Shown one piece after another: positions 10,373 to 21,740 of a stretch of 64,000 nucleotides of DNA. The DNA lies in NCBI GenBank assembly GCA_917880885.1, contig OU862909.1:31246405-31310404 (forward strand). The letters run 5' to 3'. The first letter of the stretch is position 1. Each line of letters starts with the position of its first letter. The DNA is from Limnephilus marmoratus (Eukaryota; Arthropoda; Insecta; Trichoptera; Limnephilidae). The notes under the pieces are model-generated. The model saw only the letters and a program-made list of their open reading frames with translations. It ran no database searches and had not been told where the DNA came from. The translations under genes were made by a program, and so were the position numbers.

Positions 10373-12053
10373 GAATGAAATTAAAGAGAGATGGATGAAA
10401 TATTTCGAGGAGGTCTTCGAAAGTAACCCGAGTGACTGTGATCCAAGCGGTGAATCGGTTATGAACGATGATGGAGTGAATGTTACCAAAATCAGCATGA
10501 ATGAAATAAAAAAATCTATTAAATGTATGAAAAATGGTAAGGCTGTGGGTTTCGACAATATTGTAGCCGAATACTTTAAAGGAGATAGCCGTATTATTCT
10601 CACATGGTTGTGCAGACTTTTTAACCAATGTTTAGAGGAGGGTTACACGCCATTAGATTGGAGAAGGGCTGTAATCATGCCATTGTACAAAGGTAAAGGG
10701 TCACGTATGGAATGTGGGAATCATAGGGCTATTAGCCTTCTTAGTACAGTGGGCAAGTTGTATGGTAGAATATTGATTGAAAGGGTAAGAATGGAAACAA
10801 AAGATAAAAGATGGGATGTGCAAGGTGCTTTTATGAGTGGAAGGGGATGCATGGACCAGATTTTCTCATTGCGTATGCTCACTGAAAAGTTTCTTACAAA
10901 AAAACAGAAACTCTTCTGTGCCTTTGTAGATCTACAAAAAGCATACGACCGAGTTGACAGGAAAAAGCTATGGAAGGTATTGTCCAAGTATGGAGTGAAT
11001 AAGTATCTCATACAGGCAATTGCGTCTCTGTATGAGGGAAGCGTTGCATGTGTTAGGGTGAACGGCGATTTTACGGGGTGGTTTGACATCACAAAAGGTG
11101 TTAAACAAGGCTGCCTAATGTCGCCGTGGTTATTCAATCTATATATGGATAATTGTATGCAAGAATTGAAAGAGATGGGATTGGGTGCGAAATTGAATAA
11201 TCTAGAAGTATGTTGCCTGTTGTATGCTGATGTTGCGGTGCTGATATCTAACAGTATGTAAGATCTACAGTCTCTCGTGTCAAGAATGAACGAAGTATGC
11301 ATGAAGAATGAGTTAATGATGAATGTAAGTAAGTCTAAAGTCATGGTGTTTGAAAGAGAGAGTACGAAAACAGTATGCAATATAGTTGTGAATGATGAAT
11401 ACTTGGAGCAGGTGGATGAGTTTGTTTATTTGGGAAGTATGTTTACGAGAGATGGGAAGGCTGATAGAGATATTGAAAGAAGGGTGAATGCAGGTAACTC
11501 TATTAATGGAGGACTGAACGCCGTTGGCAGCAACAAAAAACTGTCCAAAGACGCGAAACTAGCCGTCCATAATGGAGTACTGGTACCTACCCTGATGTAT
11601 GGCAGTGAGGCATGGAACTGGCAGAGGAAGTATGAAAGTAGACTGAACGCTGTAGAAATGAGATCCCTGAGGCGTATGTTTGGTAAAACCATGTATGATC
11701 GTGTGAGAAATGTGGAAATCCGCAAAGAACGCAAGGCTGATGTAAGCGTGATGAGTAAGATCAAGAAAGGAACGCTCCGATGGTTTGGGCATGTAGAGCG
11801 AATGAACGAGGAAAGGAGTGTAAGGAGAATATATGACGCAAATGTGAATGGTGGAAGAAGTCGAGGACGCCCAAGAAAGACATGGCACGACCAAGTGAAT
11901 CAGATACTTGAGTCGGGCCATGTCAAGAGTCAGAATAATAGAAGAGAATGTATGAGACGTTGTATGAATGTAAACGAGGCAAGGAATGTGTGCCAAGACC
12001 GGGATGTTTGGCGGTCCGTCCTCTCTGCCTACCCCTGCGGGGAAACGGCGTGA
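10335..12053 (+). pseudogene. RTE-like reverse transcriptase and C-terminal domain
   Basis: One frame of 573 codons containing a single stop at 11259-11261. RT motifs appear in order: 'KAVGFDNIVAEYFK', 'PLYKGKGSRMECGNHRAISL', 'GAFMSGRGCMDQIFSLRML', 'AFVDLQKAYDRV' (motif A Asp), 'KQGCLMSPWLFNLYMDN' (motif B) and 'LLYADVAVL' (11223-11234). The last should be YADD; the second Asp is Val through a one-base change. After the stop come 'VDEFVYLGSMFTRDG', 'LMYGSEAWNW', 'EMRSLRRMFG' and 'LRWFGHVERM', the conserved region after RT in such elements, then 'RSRGRPRKTW' and the end 'CGETA'. Only a few lesions, so a fairly recent but dead copy. Confidence 0.92.
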
Positions 12054-12055
12054 TG

Positions 12056-12083
12056 GTTAGTTAGTTAGTTAGTTAGTTAGTTA
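12056..12083 (+). repeat. (TTAG)n 3' tail of the RTE-like element
   Basis: Six to seven units of ttag directly after the stop codon of the C-terminal frame. RTE-clade elements typically end in short tandem repeats rather than poly(A). Confidence 0.85.
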
Positions 12084-12214
12084 CCTATTTATTTACACAA
12101 AAGTTCCGTTAAGGTGCTAGATAGCAGTTTGGCAACGGATTCTTAATAACATTCTACTCACAATTGTTTTAATTTAAAATTTGTACAAATATTTCATTTT
12201 TATATAAAATTATT

Positions 12215-12568
12215 TTTTTACGTTAGCTCCACATAGGAGGTTCTGAGGAAAAAAATCTTTCAAGTTTTATGTCATCTTCGGAGGAAGGAATTTCTGGGTA
12301 TGAAAAAGGTGGGTAGGAATCTGAACGTGAAGTGATGGTCGTACGAATCCATCCTTCCCACTGCGATGCAAGGCGATGGGTCGAGAGAGGCCGACTGAAG
12401 AAGTCAAAAGGTATCTCTCAACCAGTCTCCCACAAAAACTCACAAAAATATCTTGCATTTTTCGTAGGATATGGTATTTCTCAACCAGCCTCCCCCGATC
12501 CGGCCCGCCACACGCATCGTTCAGCAAACGCATCCGCCGCCAAGACCTAGACAAACCTCACTCCATAA
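12215..12568 (-). repeat. SINE-like repeat A, rearranged copy
   Basis: Shares the family A pieces 'acgttagctccacatagga', 'gcaaggcgatgggtcgaga' and 'tctcaaccagtctccc'. It has a local duplication ('aatatcttgcatttttcgta' with a repeated 'tatttctcaaccagcctccc') and an internal deletion near 12285. The unit's 5' end is lost. Confidence 0.7.
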
Positions 12569-12599
12569 TCATAGATTTTGATATTTTAAATAAATAAAA

Positions 12600-14200
12600 A
12601 CAACAAAAAATTTTTCGTAGGATATGTGTTGCTATATCCATATGAGAAAAAAATATGAATTGTACACGAAGGTACTAAAAAAAATAATTTTATTACTTTT
12701 ATAATACCAATTTATCTTCAATTTTATCACATCTTAAACTGTAAATTCAAAGAAAAAAAAATCAACGAGAAAAGAAAGATTACTATAAAAATTTAAAAAA
12801 TATTTCTCATCACCATTTTTTCAACAAAAATGGAGCAACAGATTGCCTGTTGTACAAACCAAAATAACCAAACGCACCAATGGCCAGCTAGGCTAAGTGT
12901 ATTATGCAGTCATTATTGAAACTAAATCCACTAGCTACAATTTTACAGTAGCTACGTACATGTCGTACATATTACATATTGATAGTTTTTTATTATATTT
13001 TTAAGCAAATTTTCGAAAGCACTCTCCCCATGCCAATTAACCATTATTTGGTTATTATTGGCATGTTATTATGTTGAACGATTAGCAGATTTTAATGTTT
13101 ATTTCTGTGGGGATTTTATTGAACAAATAACTAATTTCACTGGCCTGTCTCGGGTGGAGTCGAAATATCCTAACTATGTAAATTGGTGACAATTATTTCG
13201 AATCGATATAATTCATACTTCCAGAGATTTTCTGTTCAGTGAACACGGCTAATCCGGGACAGATCATCAAAGAAGCCACTGAACCATTGTTGTTTGTGTG
13301 GGTATATGCTTACTTAGCTAATTAGTTATCACTAGGTAAATGATACAAAAAGCTTATTTAAAGCCTTTACGATAAACTTTAGTAGAACAAAACTAACTAA
13401 TTAACCGAATAAATAGATCGTATATTTACAAAAACCATTTGCCACATTTATACATACTATTCCATTACAATAATTCTTAAAACAGCCAGACTTACGTATT
13501 TGATTCAATTGGCAGTAATCTTCACATACACATTTTATCATTTCTTTGCGCGCAATAACTTTCTCTTTAACACCACTTTCTCAGTTCCTATGCTCAACAT
13601 GTCATAATCTTCCCAATTGGGGTATGTTGTGAGGCTGAATGGGGTAGGAAGGAAAGAATGTGAGAAAGAGGAAGATTGGGAAGAACTTAAGTTTATTTTG
13701 GGCAACGTGTCAATTCTGAATGGTGGTCTTTCACAAGGGGTTCAATTCTCCGTGGTTTGCGCGCAATCGCCGTCGAATCGTCGTCGAAAGTACATATATA
13801 ATGGTTTGTTATTCTCGAGTCTTATCGAAGGTACATACTTAGACGCCAAACATCAAAAGTTATCCCACTCGAACAACGAATGGGTCGAACTAGCCTAACT
13901 AAAGACCGTTTCCGGCGCGCTCTTCGAAGACTAGGGGTCGAATATTTTTATAAATAAGTTGTTAAAGGTTCTGTATAATGGTTGATTTACCGGCGGTGTC
14001 GGCTGCAATACATAATGTAGAGCAAGCTGAAGCATATTCTTTGAGACCAACAATACAATGTTTCACCGAAGGGTAGCTAGATTTCACTTGAAAATGAAGT
14101 AAGTAAATTTTATTTCTTAGGTTTTTGTTATTTTACAATTTAATTGTTTAAAAATAATTTTAAGTATATTTGTAGTATGTATCAGAGCGGAAGAGTACCG
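12600..14200. other. AT-rich spacer with no supported gene
   Basis: Includes a near-palindrome at about 13031-13065 ('atgccaattaaccatt' against 'ggttattattggcat'). At 13740-13920 there is a somewhat more GC-rich stretch with CG dinucleotides. No splice-consistent coding frame or transposon ends recognised. Confidence 0.45.
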
Positions 14201-14204
14201 ATAA

Positions 14205-14350
14205 TCTATGAAGTGTTACTTGAAAATTTTTGGTGACTAGATGTGAATAGCTAGGTATTTCATCACCTTCCTCTTTCCCATCTCCTTCCCCTCCCCGCTA
14301 CCTTCAACCTCTATATATTCCAATAGGAGACGCGATAGTCTCATAGCCTA
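14205..14350 (-). repeat. dispersed repeat family E, copy 2
   Basis: 'ttggtgactagatgtgaata' is followed by 'cttcctctttcccatctcc' and 'ctaccttcaacctctatat', aligned with copy 1 at 415-600. Slightly shorter; ends undefined. Confidence 0.55.
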
Positions 14351-15945
14351 GCCTAGGTGGTTGGAAGGTGTTGCAGATAACAACAACAATAAATTTCTTC
14401 TCCGCTGTTTCGGATTTGCGTAATATACCCATCAGCCATTTCGAATAAAGTTTTGTCGTAATTTCAAATTCACACCGTAGAAACGTCAAAAATATTTCAG
14501 AAACATAGACAATACTTACAGGGCTGCCAATACAATCAATTCTTAGATATTCAAGAACACGAATAAATGAAACATTCGACAAAGTTCGTCCAGACGACGG
14601 GTAACTCTTGATCGCTATTGAAGGATTAAGCCCCTGGGCGATCCGAGATTAACTATCAACCTATCATCCATCCTAAAATTAACTTTGATTTTTTAAAGTT
14701 AGTAAATGGTTTATAAAATCTTGCTAAAAAAATTATTTCATTCTACCGTTATAATTAACAGAGTATTTATTTGAAAATCGTGAAAATTCTGTTAGAAATT
14801 GCGGGGTCCTTTCTTCAATAAAATAATAAAACATATAAACAGAATAATTAAAAAGTTTCACTGAGTTACTGTATTTACAGACTTTCAGGTTAAAAACACG
14901 ATTAAAACACGTCGACATGCGACAATTATTTGAACAGCCTTGTAATTCAACTAAAGGCCAAGCAAGCTATGTTTAGTGTTCTAAGATTAGCGATAAAAAA
15001 GATCCCCACAATTCCTAACATGGTCCTTCGAGCTGGATTATGAACGAATTGGCGTCCAAAAAGAACCAGCGGCCAAAAAATACTCTGAGATGACAAAAGA
15101 AGAGGATCGCATCACTTCAAAAGCTAAGTGCCTTCCTACAAATCTCCAAATACTTCCAATGCCCACAATTCCTTACAAACTCTGAAAGCCAGAAGAAAAT
15201 TTCATGAGTGAAGCGATCAAACACAATTTTCCATTAACGGTGAATAATGCCCTCGATGTATGATGTACCCTGTAAAATGCTGCGGCTAACCGCGCGACCG
15301 CACCAACCCTCAAGGGAAAAACCTCCCTGACAATAATATTTCAACCGAACACACAATTTTGGTTATCGTTTGGTAATATCCGAGCAGTGCACGGCGCGCA
15401 CCGAGCGATAAATTCGCATCGGTCGAAATTATTTTTGCGCCATCAAAGAGCGAAACCGAAAAGTGCATTAATTTTATTGGCTCACAAATCCGCGAATATT
15501 CCGATTGCTGGTTGCGGGAGTATCAAATTACTGTTTTGTCCCGGAAACAACAAATCAGCTTTCAAAAGCGAATTATTGCGGTATTGTCCTGCGCTAATAC
15601 AACTAGTAACATAGGTACTTAGAACATCATAGACCGAGAATTAATTTCCATTTAACAGTTGACATAAAAGATAAAAGAGAATGGTCATATTAAAGTTTTA
15701 AAAAATTGGTATTGCCCGTTTTCACCCCGCGACAAAATATCCTAAGAACACAACATCACCCAACAAAATATCTATTAAAATCTAACCTAATTTAACATTT
15801 TACTATTTTTGAACAATAATTTATTGTCTTTACAGGTCTGTATTATTTTTGTTCCATTTAACTATTTTGTCACGGGATGAAAAGTCGCGGAACCAAAAAA
15901 AAAGAAAAGTATCAACAGCTCTCAACTAGTGAAACTGTGGCATCT
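14351..15945. other. unique-looking spacer; CG-richer part at 15240-15640
   Basis: Mostly AT-rich. The part at 15240-15640 has balanced composition and many CG dinucleotides ('cacggcgcgcaccgagcg', 'gcgaaaccgaaaag'), unlike the repeats around it. It could be host regulatory or non-coding DNA, but no motif set or exon can be supported. Confidence 0.35.
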
Positions 15946-15949
15946 ACAA

Positions 15950-16065
15950 TTAGGGAGGCGGGTAGGGTACCGCAGCCCCAGGAACCATTTATTGGATATC
16001 CAATACCCCTGCCATAGGTCACTCCAAGTGATTCGCCACGTTTTGGTGACTTAATAGGGTGAAGT
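15950..16065 (+). repeat. SINE-like repeat A, 5' end fragment
   Basis: Starts 'tagggaggcgggtaggg' and continues 'accatttattggat', 'cccctgccataggtcactcc', 'gacttaatagggtg'. This is the unit's 5' quarter only; the A-tail end is missing. Confidence 0.75.
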
Positions 16066-16181
16066 GAGGATGAAGGCAGATGGAAGAGGATGAAAGCAGA
16101 TGTGGAGAGGGAAGCGAACTTTAACCAGGCAGATATTGAGAGTATCTACCACTGTGGAAGTTGCCATACGTATGTTATTAT

Positions 16182-17423
16182 CAGGGCTGGGCAGTATTTG
16201 AATTACTTGTAATTGAAATACATTACATACAATTTGAAATACAAATACGTATTTTGTATTTGTATTTCAATTACTTCCTCAAGATGTATTTTGTAATTGG
16301 TATTTCAACTACCTGCTGCTGAGGTATTTTGTAATTTGTATTTCAAATACTTATGGCTTCAAAATACATTTTCAAATACATTTAGTGATCTTAATAATGA
16401 TAATGGAAAATAAACTGAAATAGAAAATACATAGACTAAATACGCTAGAATCCTCTACTATTGTCATGTGCTATAGCACTCTTACTAATGATTATTTGTA
16501 GTTCTCTTATCATTGCTTTATAATATACTGCACATTTGTTATGTCATGCTGGTTATTATTATTGTCCTGTGTCCTGTGCTAGTTTTTATTTTTAACTTCG
16601 CTCGTTTGACAATTTGAAATTGAATTTAGCAGGCAGCTGTTTTTTTTTTAAACAAAAGAATTGTCTATGGATTTTTTAAATTATAGATATTTTAAATAGG
16701 TACCCATATTAGATACCAGATTTGATTGATTGTTCTTATAATATACAAAAATTAATATTTTTAATATGAGAAAAATGAAAATTTTAATAAAAAAATTGTA
16801 ATAGCTGGCAACCGAGTTGTTTGAAAACTGAATGTAATGGGACTGAATATATGGACCGCGGGAGGGGGGAATATATGGACCGGAGAGAGGGAGAGCGGGA
16901 GAGGGGAGAGGGTAGGCGGGGAAGGTGGAAGGGGAACGCGAGAGTGGAACGGGAACGCACGGGAAAGGACATGCAGGGAGAAACAATTTATTTCTTTGAA
17001 TATGGCATTGCAACGCATGCCAGAACCAGCTAGTGTTGTTATAATAATTATTATTATTATCTAACACCTAAGTCCTATACCATAAAACTTTACAGGTGGA
17101 GCGGAGACGAGATGTGTCTTCTGAACAATATGATTGGTCAATTTTAGCACGTCCCTGTTTCACTCTGCTCAACTTTGCTTCTATGGAAATGCACCCTTAG
17201 AACGCACTTACGACAATTTAATGCAACCAAAGGTTCTACCAAAATCCAATGTATTTTGTAATTTGTATTTTGTATTTGAAATTAAAAAATACTGTATTTT
17301 GTATTTAGTATTTCAAATACACGACTTGAAAGTATTTTGTATTTCGTATTTCAAATACATGCAAAAAAGTATTTTGTAATTTGTATTTTAATTACAGCAA
17401 AGCATGTATTTTGCCCAGCCCTG
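16182..17423. mobile_element. hAT-type non-autonomous transposon
   Basis: Ends CAGGGCTGGGCA and TGCCCAGCCCTG form the inverted repeats. The flanks GTTATTAT (16174-16181) and GTTATAAT (17424-17431) match at 7 of 8 positions, an 8-bp target duplication typical of hAT. The two sides (16190-16400, 17255-17415) are filled with degenerate repeats of 'gtattttgtatttgaaatac'-type sequence in both orientations, a subterminal repeat array. No transposase was found inside. The interior holds a family D repeat at 16815-17036, so it was itself a landing site or captured one. Confidence 0.88.
16815..17036 (-). repeat. pyrimidine-rich dispersed repeat D, copy 1
   Basis: Purine-rich on the plus strand (gagaggggagagg-type, 16855-16975). 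Its complement matches 60370-60620: 'aataaattgtttctccctgc', then C/T-rich sequence and 'cattcagttttcaaac'. The homology extends from a 'ggcatg(c/t)gttgc' start to the 'ttcaaac' end. Small open frames here are by-products of low complexity. Confidence 0.7.
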
Positions 17424-17514
17424 GTTATAATGCAAATTATGTATACAAACATTTATACTACTTTTTGTGAAATAACAAACAAAAATTAAAAAAAAATATA
17501 TACATATAAATATA

Positions 17515-17595
17515 TTTGCAGAGCCGTTTTTCGAACCCGATTTCTCCATTAGTAGCCAAGGATATTACCTATCCGGCCACAGAGGGCGTCAATAA
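17515..17595 (-). repeat. tRNA-like SINE fragment
   Basis: On the minus strand 'gtggccggataggtaatatc' (A-box-like) is followed by 'aaatcgggttcgaaaaac' (B-box-like). No acceptor stem. Similar B-box remnants lie at 19218-19290 and 31440-31480. Confidence 0.4.
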
Positions 17596-17880
17596 CGATG
17601 CCTTTTAGCAAGATTAAACGATTTAAAAAGGTGTAATGAATAAATTGTTATCGTCGAAATCTCCACAGAGTAAAATAATTATTTGAAAACACCAGAGGGA
17701 ATGCCAATCGGGAAAGGAATTAAATGAAAAGTTTGTAAACAATTTTTGAAAAAGTGTGGAGCGTTTGAAAGCCACAGGGGTAGAAAAAGGCCAAAGTGCA
17801 GGAAAGCCTTTTGTATTCGAATGAACCAAATTACACAATTCCTGGATTATTCAATTCCAAATCGCAAAGAAACTTTGAAT

Positions 17881-18190
17881 TAGGTAGAAGGAAACAATGT
17901 TGGAGATCAGTGATCATGGTGAGACCCGTGAATACAGTAATATGAGGAAACAACTTTAGGTAGAAGGAAACAATGTTGGAGATCAGTGATCATGGTGAGA
18001 CCCGTGAATACAGTAATATGAGGAAACAACTTTAGGTAGAAGGAAACAATGTTGGAGATCAGTGATCATGGTGAGACCCGTGAATACAGTAATATGAGGA
18101 AACAATGAGGAAACAACTTTAGGTAGAAGGAAACAATGTTGAAGATCAGTAATCACGGTGAGACCCGTGAATACAGTAATATGAGACAAG
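17881..18190 (+). repeat. tandem array, 76-bp unit, four copies
   Basis: 'taggtagaaggaaacaatg' starts at 17881, 17957, 18033 and 18120. The first three are exactly 76 bp apart and almost identical. The fourth is displaced by an 11-bp internal duplication ('aatgaggaaac'). Each unit contains the palindromic 'tgatcagtgatca'-type core. Units are contiguous, with no spacers. Confidence 0.92.
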
Positions 18191-18369
18191 GGTATTGCTT
18201 TCCGTAATTACTCCTTAATGAAATTAAATAAAACACCAAATATTATTGAGATAAAGACGTGCTTTTTTAATGCATGTTATTTTATGATTAGGTACTTGTG
18301 TTTAATAATAATGGACTGCTCCTAAAACAACATTAAATAAGAATATTAAATTAAATGTTTACAGAAATG

Positions 18370-18630
18370 AAAATGCTAGTACCGCAGAAGAAAAGGCTGT
18401 TACCAACTCCTTCCGACCGTCTGGTGCCACTGAGACTATGCTTTCCCCAAATGGAGTTTATATTTTGAGGCTGTAGGTGCTGGAGAAGGGAAGGAGATGG
18501 GGAAGAGGATCGTTGGGAAGTATCTGGCTATTCAGATCTGGTCACCAAACACGGCTAAAACAATTTCAAATAACGATTCAATTCTGAATCGTGAAATTTT
18601 CAGAATCAATATACCACTCTGGAACCTGCC
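18370..18630 (+). repeat. dispersed repeat family E, fullest copy
   Basis: Contains 'gtgccactgagactatg', 'ggagaagggaaggagatggg', 'atctggctattcagatctgg', 'tcaccaaacacggctaaaac'. The last two occur in the same order at 34130-34190, and as complements at 415-600. Probably a SINE-like unit of about 250 bp; no tail was identified. Confidence 0.55.
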
Positions 18631-18649
18631 GCAAACATACTATGTTTTA

Positions 18650-19172
18650 ATGTCGTTATTTACTTTGGGGTGTTATGCCGTTTTGCTACCTCCGTACCTC
18701 TACATTTGGTACCTTCTTCTTTAGCCAACGTTTCGAACAGCGTTACAGTGTCCAACAACAGGGCAGATGTGTGATAAGTGTGACACATCTGCCCTGAAGA
18801 ATGACCCTGTAAGGCTGTCCGAAACGTTGACTATAAAAGGAGGGAAAACAACACGGCATAACACCTTAAAAATAAATAACGATAACACTTTTTTTGTTGT
18901 TAGTTTTTGGGGTATTATGCCGTGTTGCGCTACCTCCTTCTTTAGCCAACGTTTCGGACAGCATTGCAGTGTCCATCATCACGGCAGATGTGTTATAGTT
19001 AGGGGTGAAGTGTGTACTTATCTACTTAGGAGCGATACCGTATCGCCAGCTCCACTCCTCTACGAGCTGGCGCTACAATATACTTCAACATGTTTTTTGC
19101 GTTTAGCCTTGATGTAGCCTTGATTTAACTACTGATAAAACTTTTGGCCGAGAAAATCTAAAATCATACCAC
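18650..19172. repeat. foldback repeat B, two abutting copies
   Basis: Copy one (about 18652-18885) is a full foldback: 'ctttggggtgttatgccg' and its complement 'cggcataacacc', with inner arms 'ccaacgtttcg' and 'acatctgccctg'. A second copy starts at 18895 with 'tagtttttggggtattatgc'. Its inner part is replaced by two short hairpins (19031-19045 and 19046-19072), and it ends with the outer arm 'cttttggccgagaaaatcta'. Non-coding. Confidence 0.75.
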
Positions 19173-19174
19173 AC

Positions 19175-20258
19175 TATGTTGAATTCTTAATAGATTGTGA
19201 AATGACGAAAATTAAATGAACTAATTGAACCCGCGACTTTCAGGTTCGTAGTAAAGGATCGTAACCACTTTGAATTCGAAAATTCTTCAACAAAGCGGCA
19301 AAAGATTGGCGAATTAGTGAAAAAAGCATCTCCCTGTCAACGGATAGAATAAAACAAGCGATTATCACAATATACTTATAATCAAACCCAAATATTGGAG
19401 AAATACGAAAGGCGGTGCGAGAGGTCTGAATGCTGCCCTTGTAGCCCAGTAGATAGAGTAGTTGCCCAGATAACGAAATATCCCTCATTAAGAACCCGAT
19501 TACATTCCATATTTATTAATGATGTTTCAATATACTCGTAAGCATAATATAAATGCGGGAACACAAACCAGAATCTGTTTTGGTTATGATGAGTTTCTCA
19601 GTGGCACTAATTTTAATATTTAGTTACACTATTTACTCATTACAAAGCAAAGCGGTACTAAATCTAATAAAGAACTTCCGTAATGCAAGTACGCAGTAGC
19701 CTAGTACTGAATGAAAGGGGAACTGACTCGGAGAATTTATATTTGACACAAGATGTTTAGCGCGACTCGTTCGGGGTGTAAGGACCCGGGTGGACCCGGA
19801 CCCCAACGACTCTGCAAACACTCGGGGGCCAACTTTCGCGGATAACAAAACTTCTCAAAATTAATTGCCCGAGATAATTTGCGAGATGACGGAATGAAAG
19901 GCCGAGGAAAGAACGATTTTAGGAACATGCCAACGGAGGAATGCGACGAATAGTTAGACACTAATTCGCCAAAGTCTCTTCATAAAAATGTTTGCAAAGT
20001 TCTGGAAGTAGTGTACAATGTTAAATTCTTGAACTACCTAGATAAATTCAGGTTTCGCCACAATTCTTTTTGTTCTAACATGCTTCTACGAGTACTGTGT
20101 TAGTACAAAAAGGAATAACGGATAATATATTATGTATGAAGAGTGATATTTTTAAACGCCTTTATAAAAGCTTTTGAACGGTGGCGTCATAAAATCTACA
20201 GCTTATTTCTATTGAAATTCTAGGTCAACATTTTCAGCTCGAAACCTCATTCCTATCA
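19175..20258. other. spacer with tRNA-like remnants
   Basis: A B-box-like complement lies at 19228-19240 ('gaacccgcgactttcagg'). A perfect A-box string TAGCCCAGTAG at 19442-19452 has no partner B box. Otherwise no gene or element ends are recognised. 19740-19830 is somewhat GC-rich. Confidence 0.4.
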
Positions 20259-20464
20259 AAATCAATGTAGACTTGAAACATCGATTTAACTGTCAAAAAA
20301 TAGCACAGGCCGCCGTATTGTTTGTTCCAAATTATCAATTTATTGTTCAATACATATAAATATTATCATGAACAAGGCAAAGAAAATGCTCGATTTTATA
20401 ATAAGAATGACCAAATACATACCAAATATGTTTGTAATATATCTACTTTAAAATTTTAAAATAG
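20259..20464 (+). repeat. 206-bp direct repeat, copy 1 (decayed RT fragment)
   Basis: About 97% identical by eye to 22793-22998. One frame near 20345-20440 reads HINIIMNKAKKMLDFIIRMT, which resembles the post-catalytic RT segment 'RAMKILGFIIRITK' in the fused frame at 62.5 kb. It is therefore probably a short LINE fragment, present twice. Confidence 0.7.
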
Positions 20465-21219
20465 TATATCTTAGAAATATAATATCTTGGAAAATCATTC
20501 GGTAAAAATAATTTTGTGAAAATGGCCGCCATCTCGCCGCTGGCATTCTTCAAATCAGGCAGTTAGATTTCGAAAACTTTGCGACCCAAATCTCGGGGTA
20601 TGTTGACCATTTCTTGATGGATGTTATCCTTTAATTGGTCTCCTTTAGTCGCTAGTTTATTTATGTAGACTCGACGTAATAAAATATATACATATACACA
20701 AATATATCCCATAAATAAAAATTAGCTGGGGCTAGGTCCGCGCTGCGGGGAGGCCATGGAATATCTCCTCTGCGCGAGATCAGTTTGCTAGGGAAAATTT
20801 CTTTAACCAATTTCTTTTGCTCCATGGCCGCCCTGTTTGTTTTCCTTCCGGTTTATTCCATAAATTAATCCATGATTTAATTACATTAACACTTGGGCAC
20901 TGATTAATATTCTGTGATGGTGATGCGAACAAAATAGAATTATTGTTGAACAGAAAAGAACAAAATCATTATTTTTGTAAAAATGTTTTACCCAGAAAGC
21001 GCGTTACTCTTCCGTAAAGCGATCCATTGTGACTAAATTTCCGAAAAGCGAGGAGCCACACTTAAATGACCCCGCTCTTCTCCCCCGTTGGCAATCCCCG
21101 CTAGCGTGATTACAAAAGTGCACATGTTTATGGCCCACCCTATACTTCATTAATCCGGAGCTAAACCTAGTAGGTGTAAGTCACCTATTTAGTCTAGCGA
21201 TGTGTCAGTTCAGCTGGAA
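20465..21219. other. spacer with a lone inverted-repeat end
   Basis: At 21116-21141 the sequence 'gtgcacatgtttatggccc' plus 'accc' is the complement of the string beginning at 22997 ('agggtgggccataaacatt'). These look like right and left ends of one Tc1/mariner-like family, but they belong to no definable element here. Confidence 0.4.
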
Positions 21220-21740
21220 TGGGCTCATGTGATCCGCTCCTTTGCGGGAAGCGGTTCCTACTCCCACTCCTTTTTCAAATCGACTACTCGCAGAGAACCC
21301 GGCCCAGTCCCAGTACTCTCCGCATCCAAATAAATCCGGCGGTAATCCGGCGGTCCGAGCAACTCAACGCCGAAGCGCGAAAACCGCACTCGAATACAAG
21401 TCCCGGGTTCCTTTAAACCCAAGCGCCTTGTTCCAAGCTACGTGAATCGCGACACAATCCATTCATTCCGCCCACTCCCGGACTCGCGCGAACTACGATG
21501 CATTCCTGACTCACCCCGTGGCCGCCGGCTTGCTCCGCGATCCACCGTCCGGCGTCACTCACCATTCCACTCATGAGTCGCGGGTCTCGGTGAGTTCCCG
21601 ACACTCCCCGCTACCCGCGGCCGGCCAACTATGACACTTCCCCTTGAGTCACGAGCTGGGCGCTGGGCGTTCATTCGATCGCTGTTCGTTGATCGACACA
21701 CACGTGCGTGACCGCTTCGGCTAGACACGGAGTAGTTTTT
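21220..21740. promoter_or_regulatory. CpG-rich island, possible host regulatory region
   Basis: Composition changes sharply to GC-rich with many CG dinucleotides ('ccggcggtaatccggcgg', 'cgaagcgcgaaaaccgcac', 'ctacccgcggccggcc'), unlike all surrounding repeats. Open frames exist on both strands, but none has recognisable domains or convincing splice structure. It could be a promoter, an untranslated first exon, or part of a GC-rich repeat. The call is based on composition alone. Confidence 0.3.

Larger units (their letters stand above)
8807..12085 (+). mobile_element. RTE-like non-LTR retrotransposon, nearly complete
   Basis: About 3.3 kb: a 5' leader starting near 'ccccgtttccaccacttgg', an apurinic-type endonuclease region (9008-10372), RT and C-terminal region (10335-12053), and a 3' end made of (TTAG)n at 12056-12083. 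The size, the absence of a visible gag-like ORF1 and the microsatellite tail fit RTE-clade layout. That clade call is inference. The 5' boundary is approximate. Fragments of the same family occur at 23222-24440 (minus) and 41062-41325 (plus). Disabled by a frameshift, a stop and lost catalytic residues. Confidence 0.85.

Noticed and set aside
10721..11380. Antisense open frame of 219 codons
   Set aside because: Opposite the RT region; no recognisable motif.
17881..18190. Regular repeats resembling a CRISPR array
   Set aside because: Units are contiguous 76-bp copies with no unique spacers, in eukaryotic DNA.
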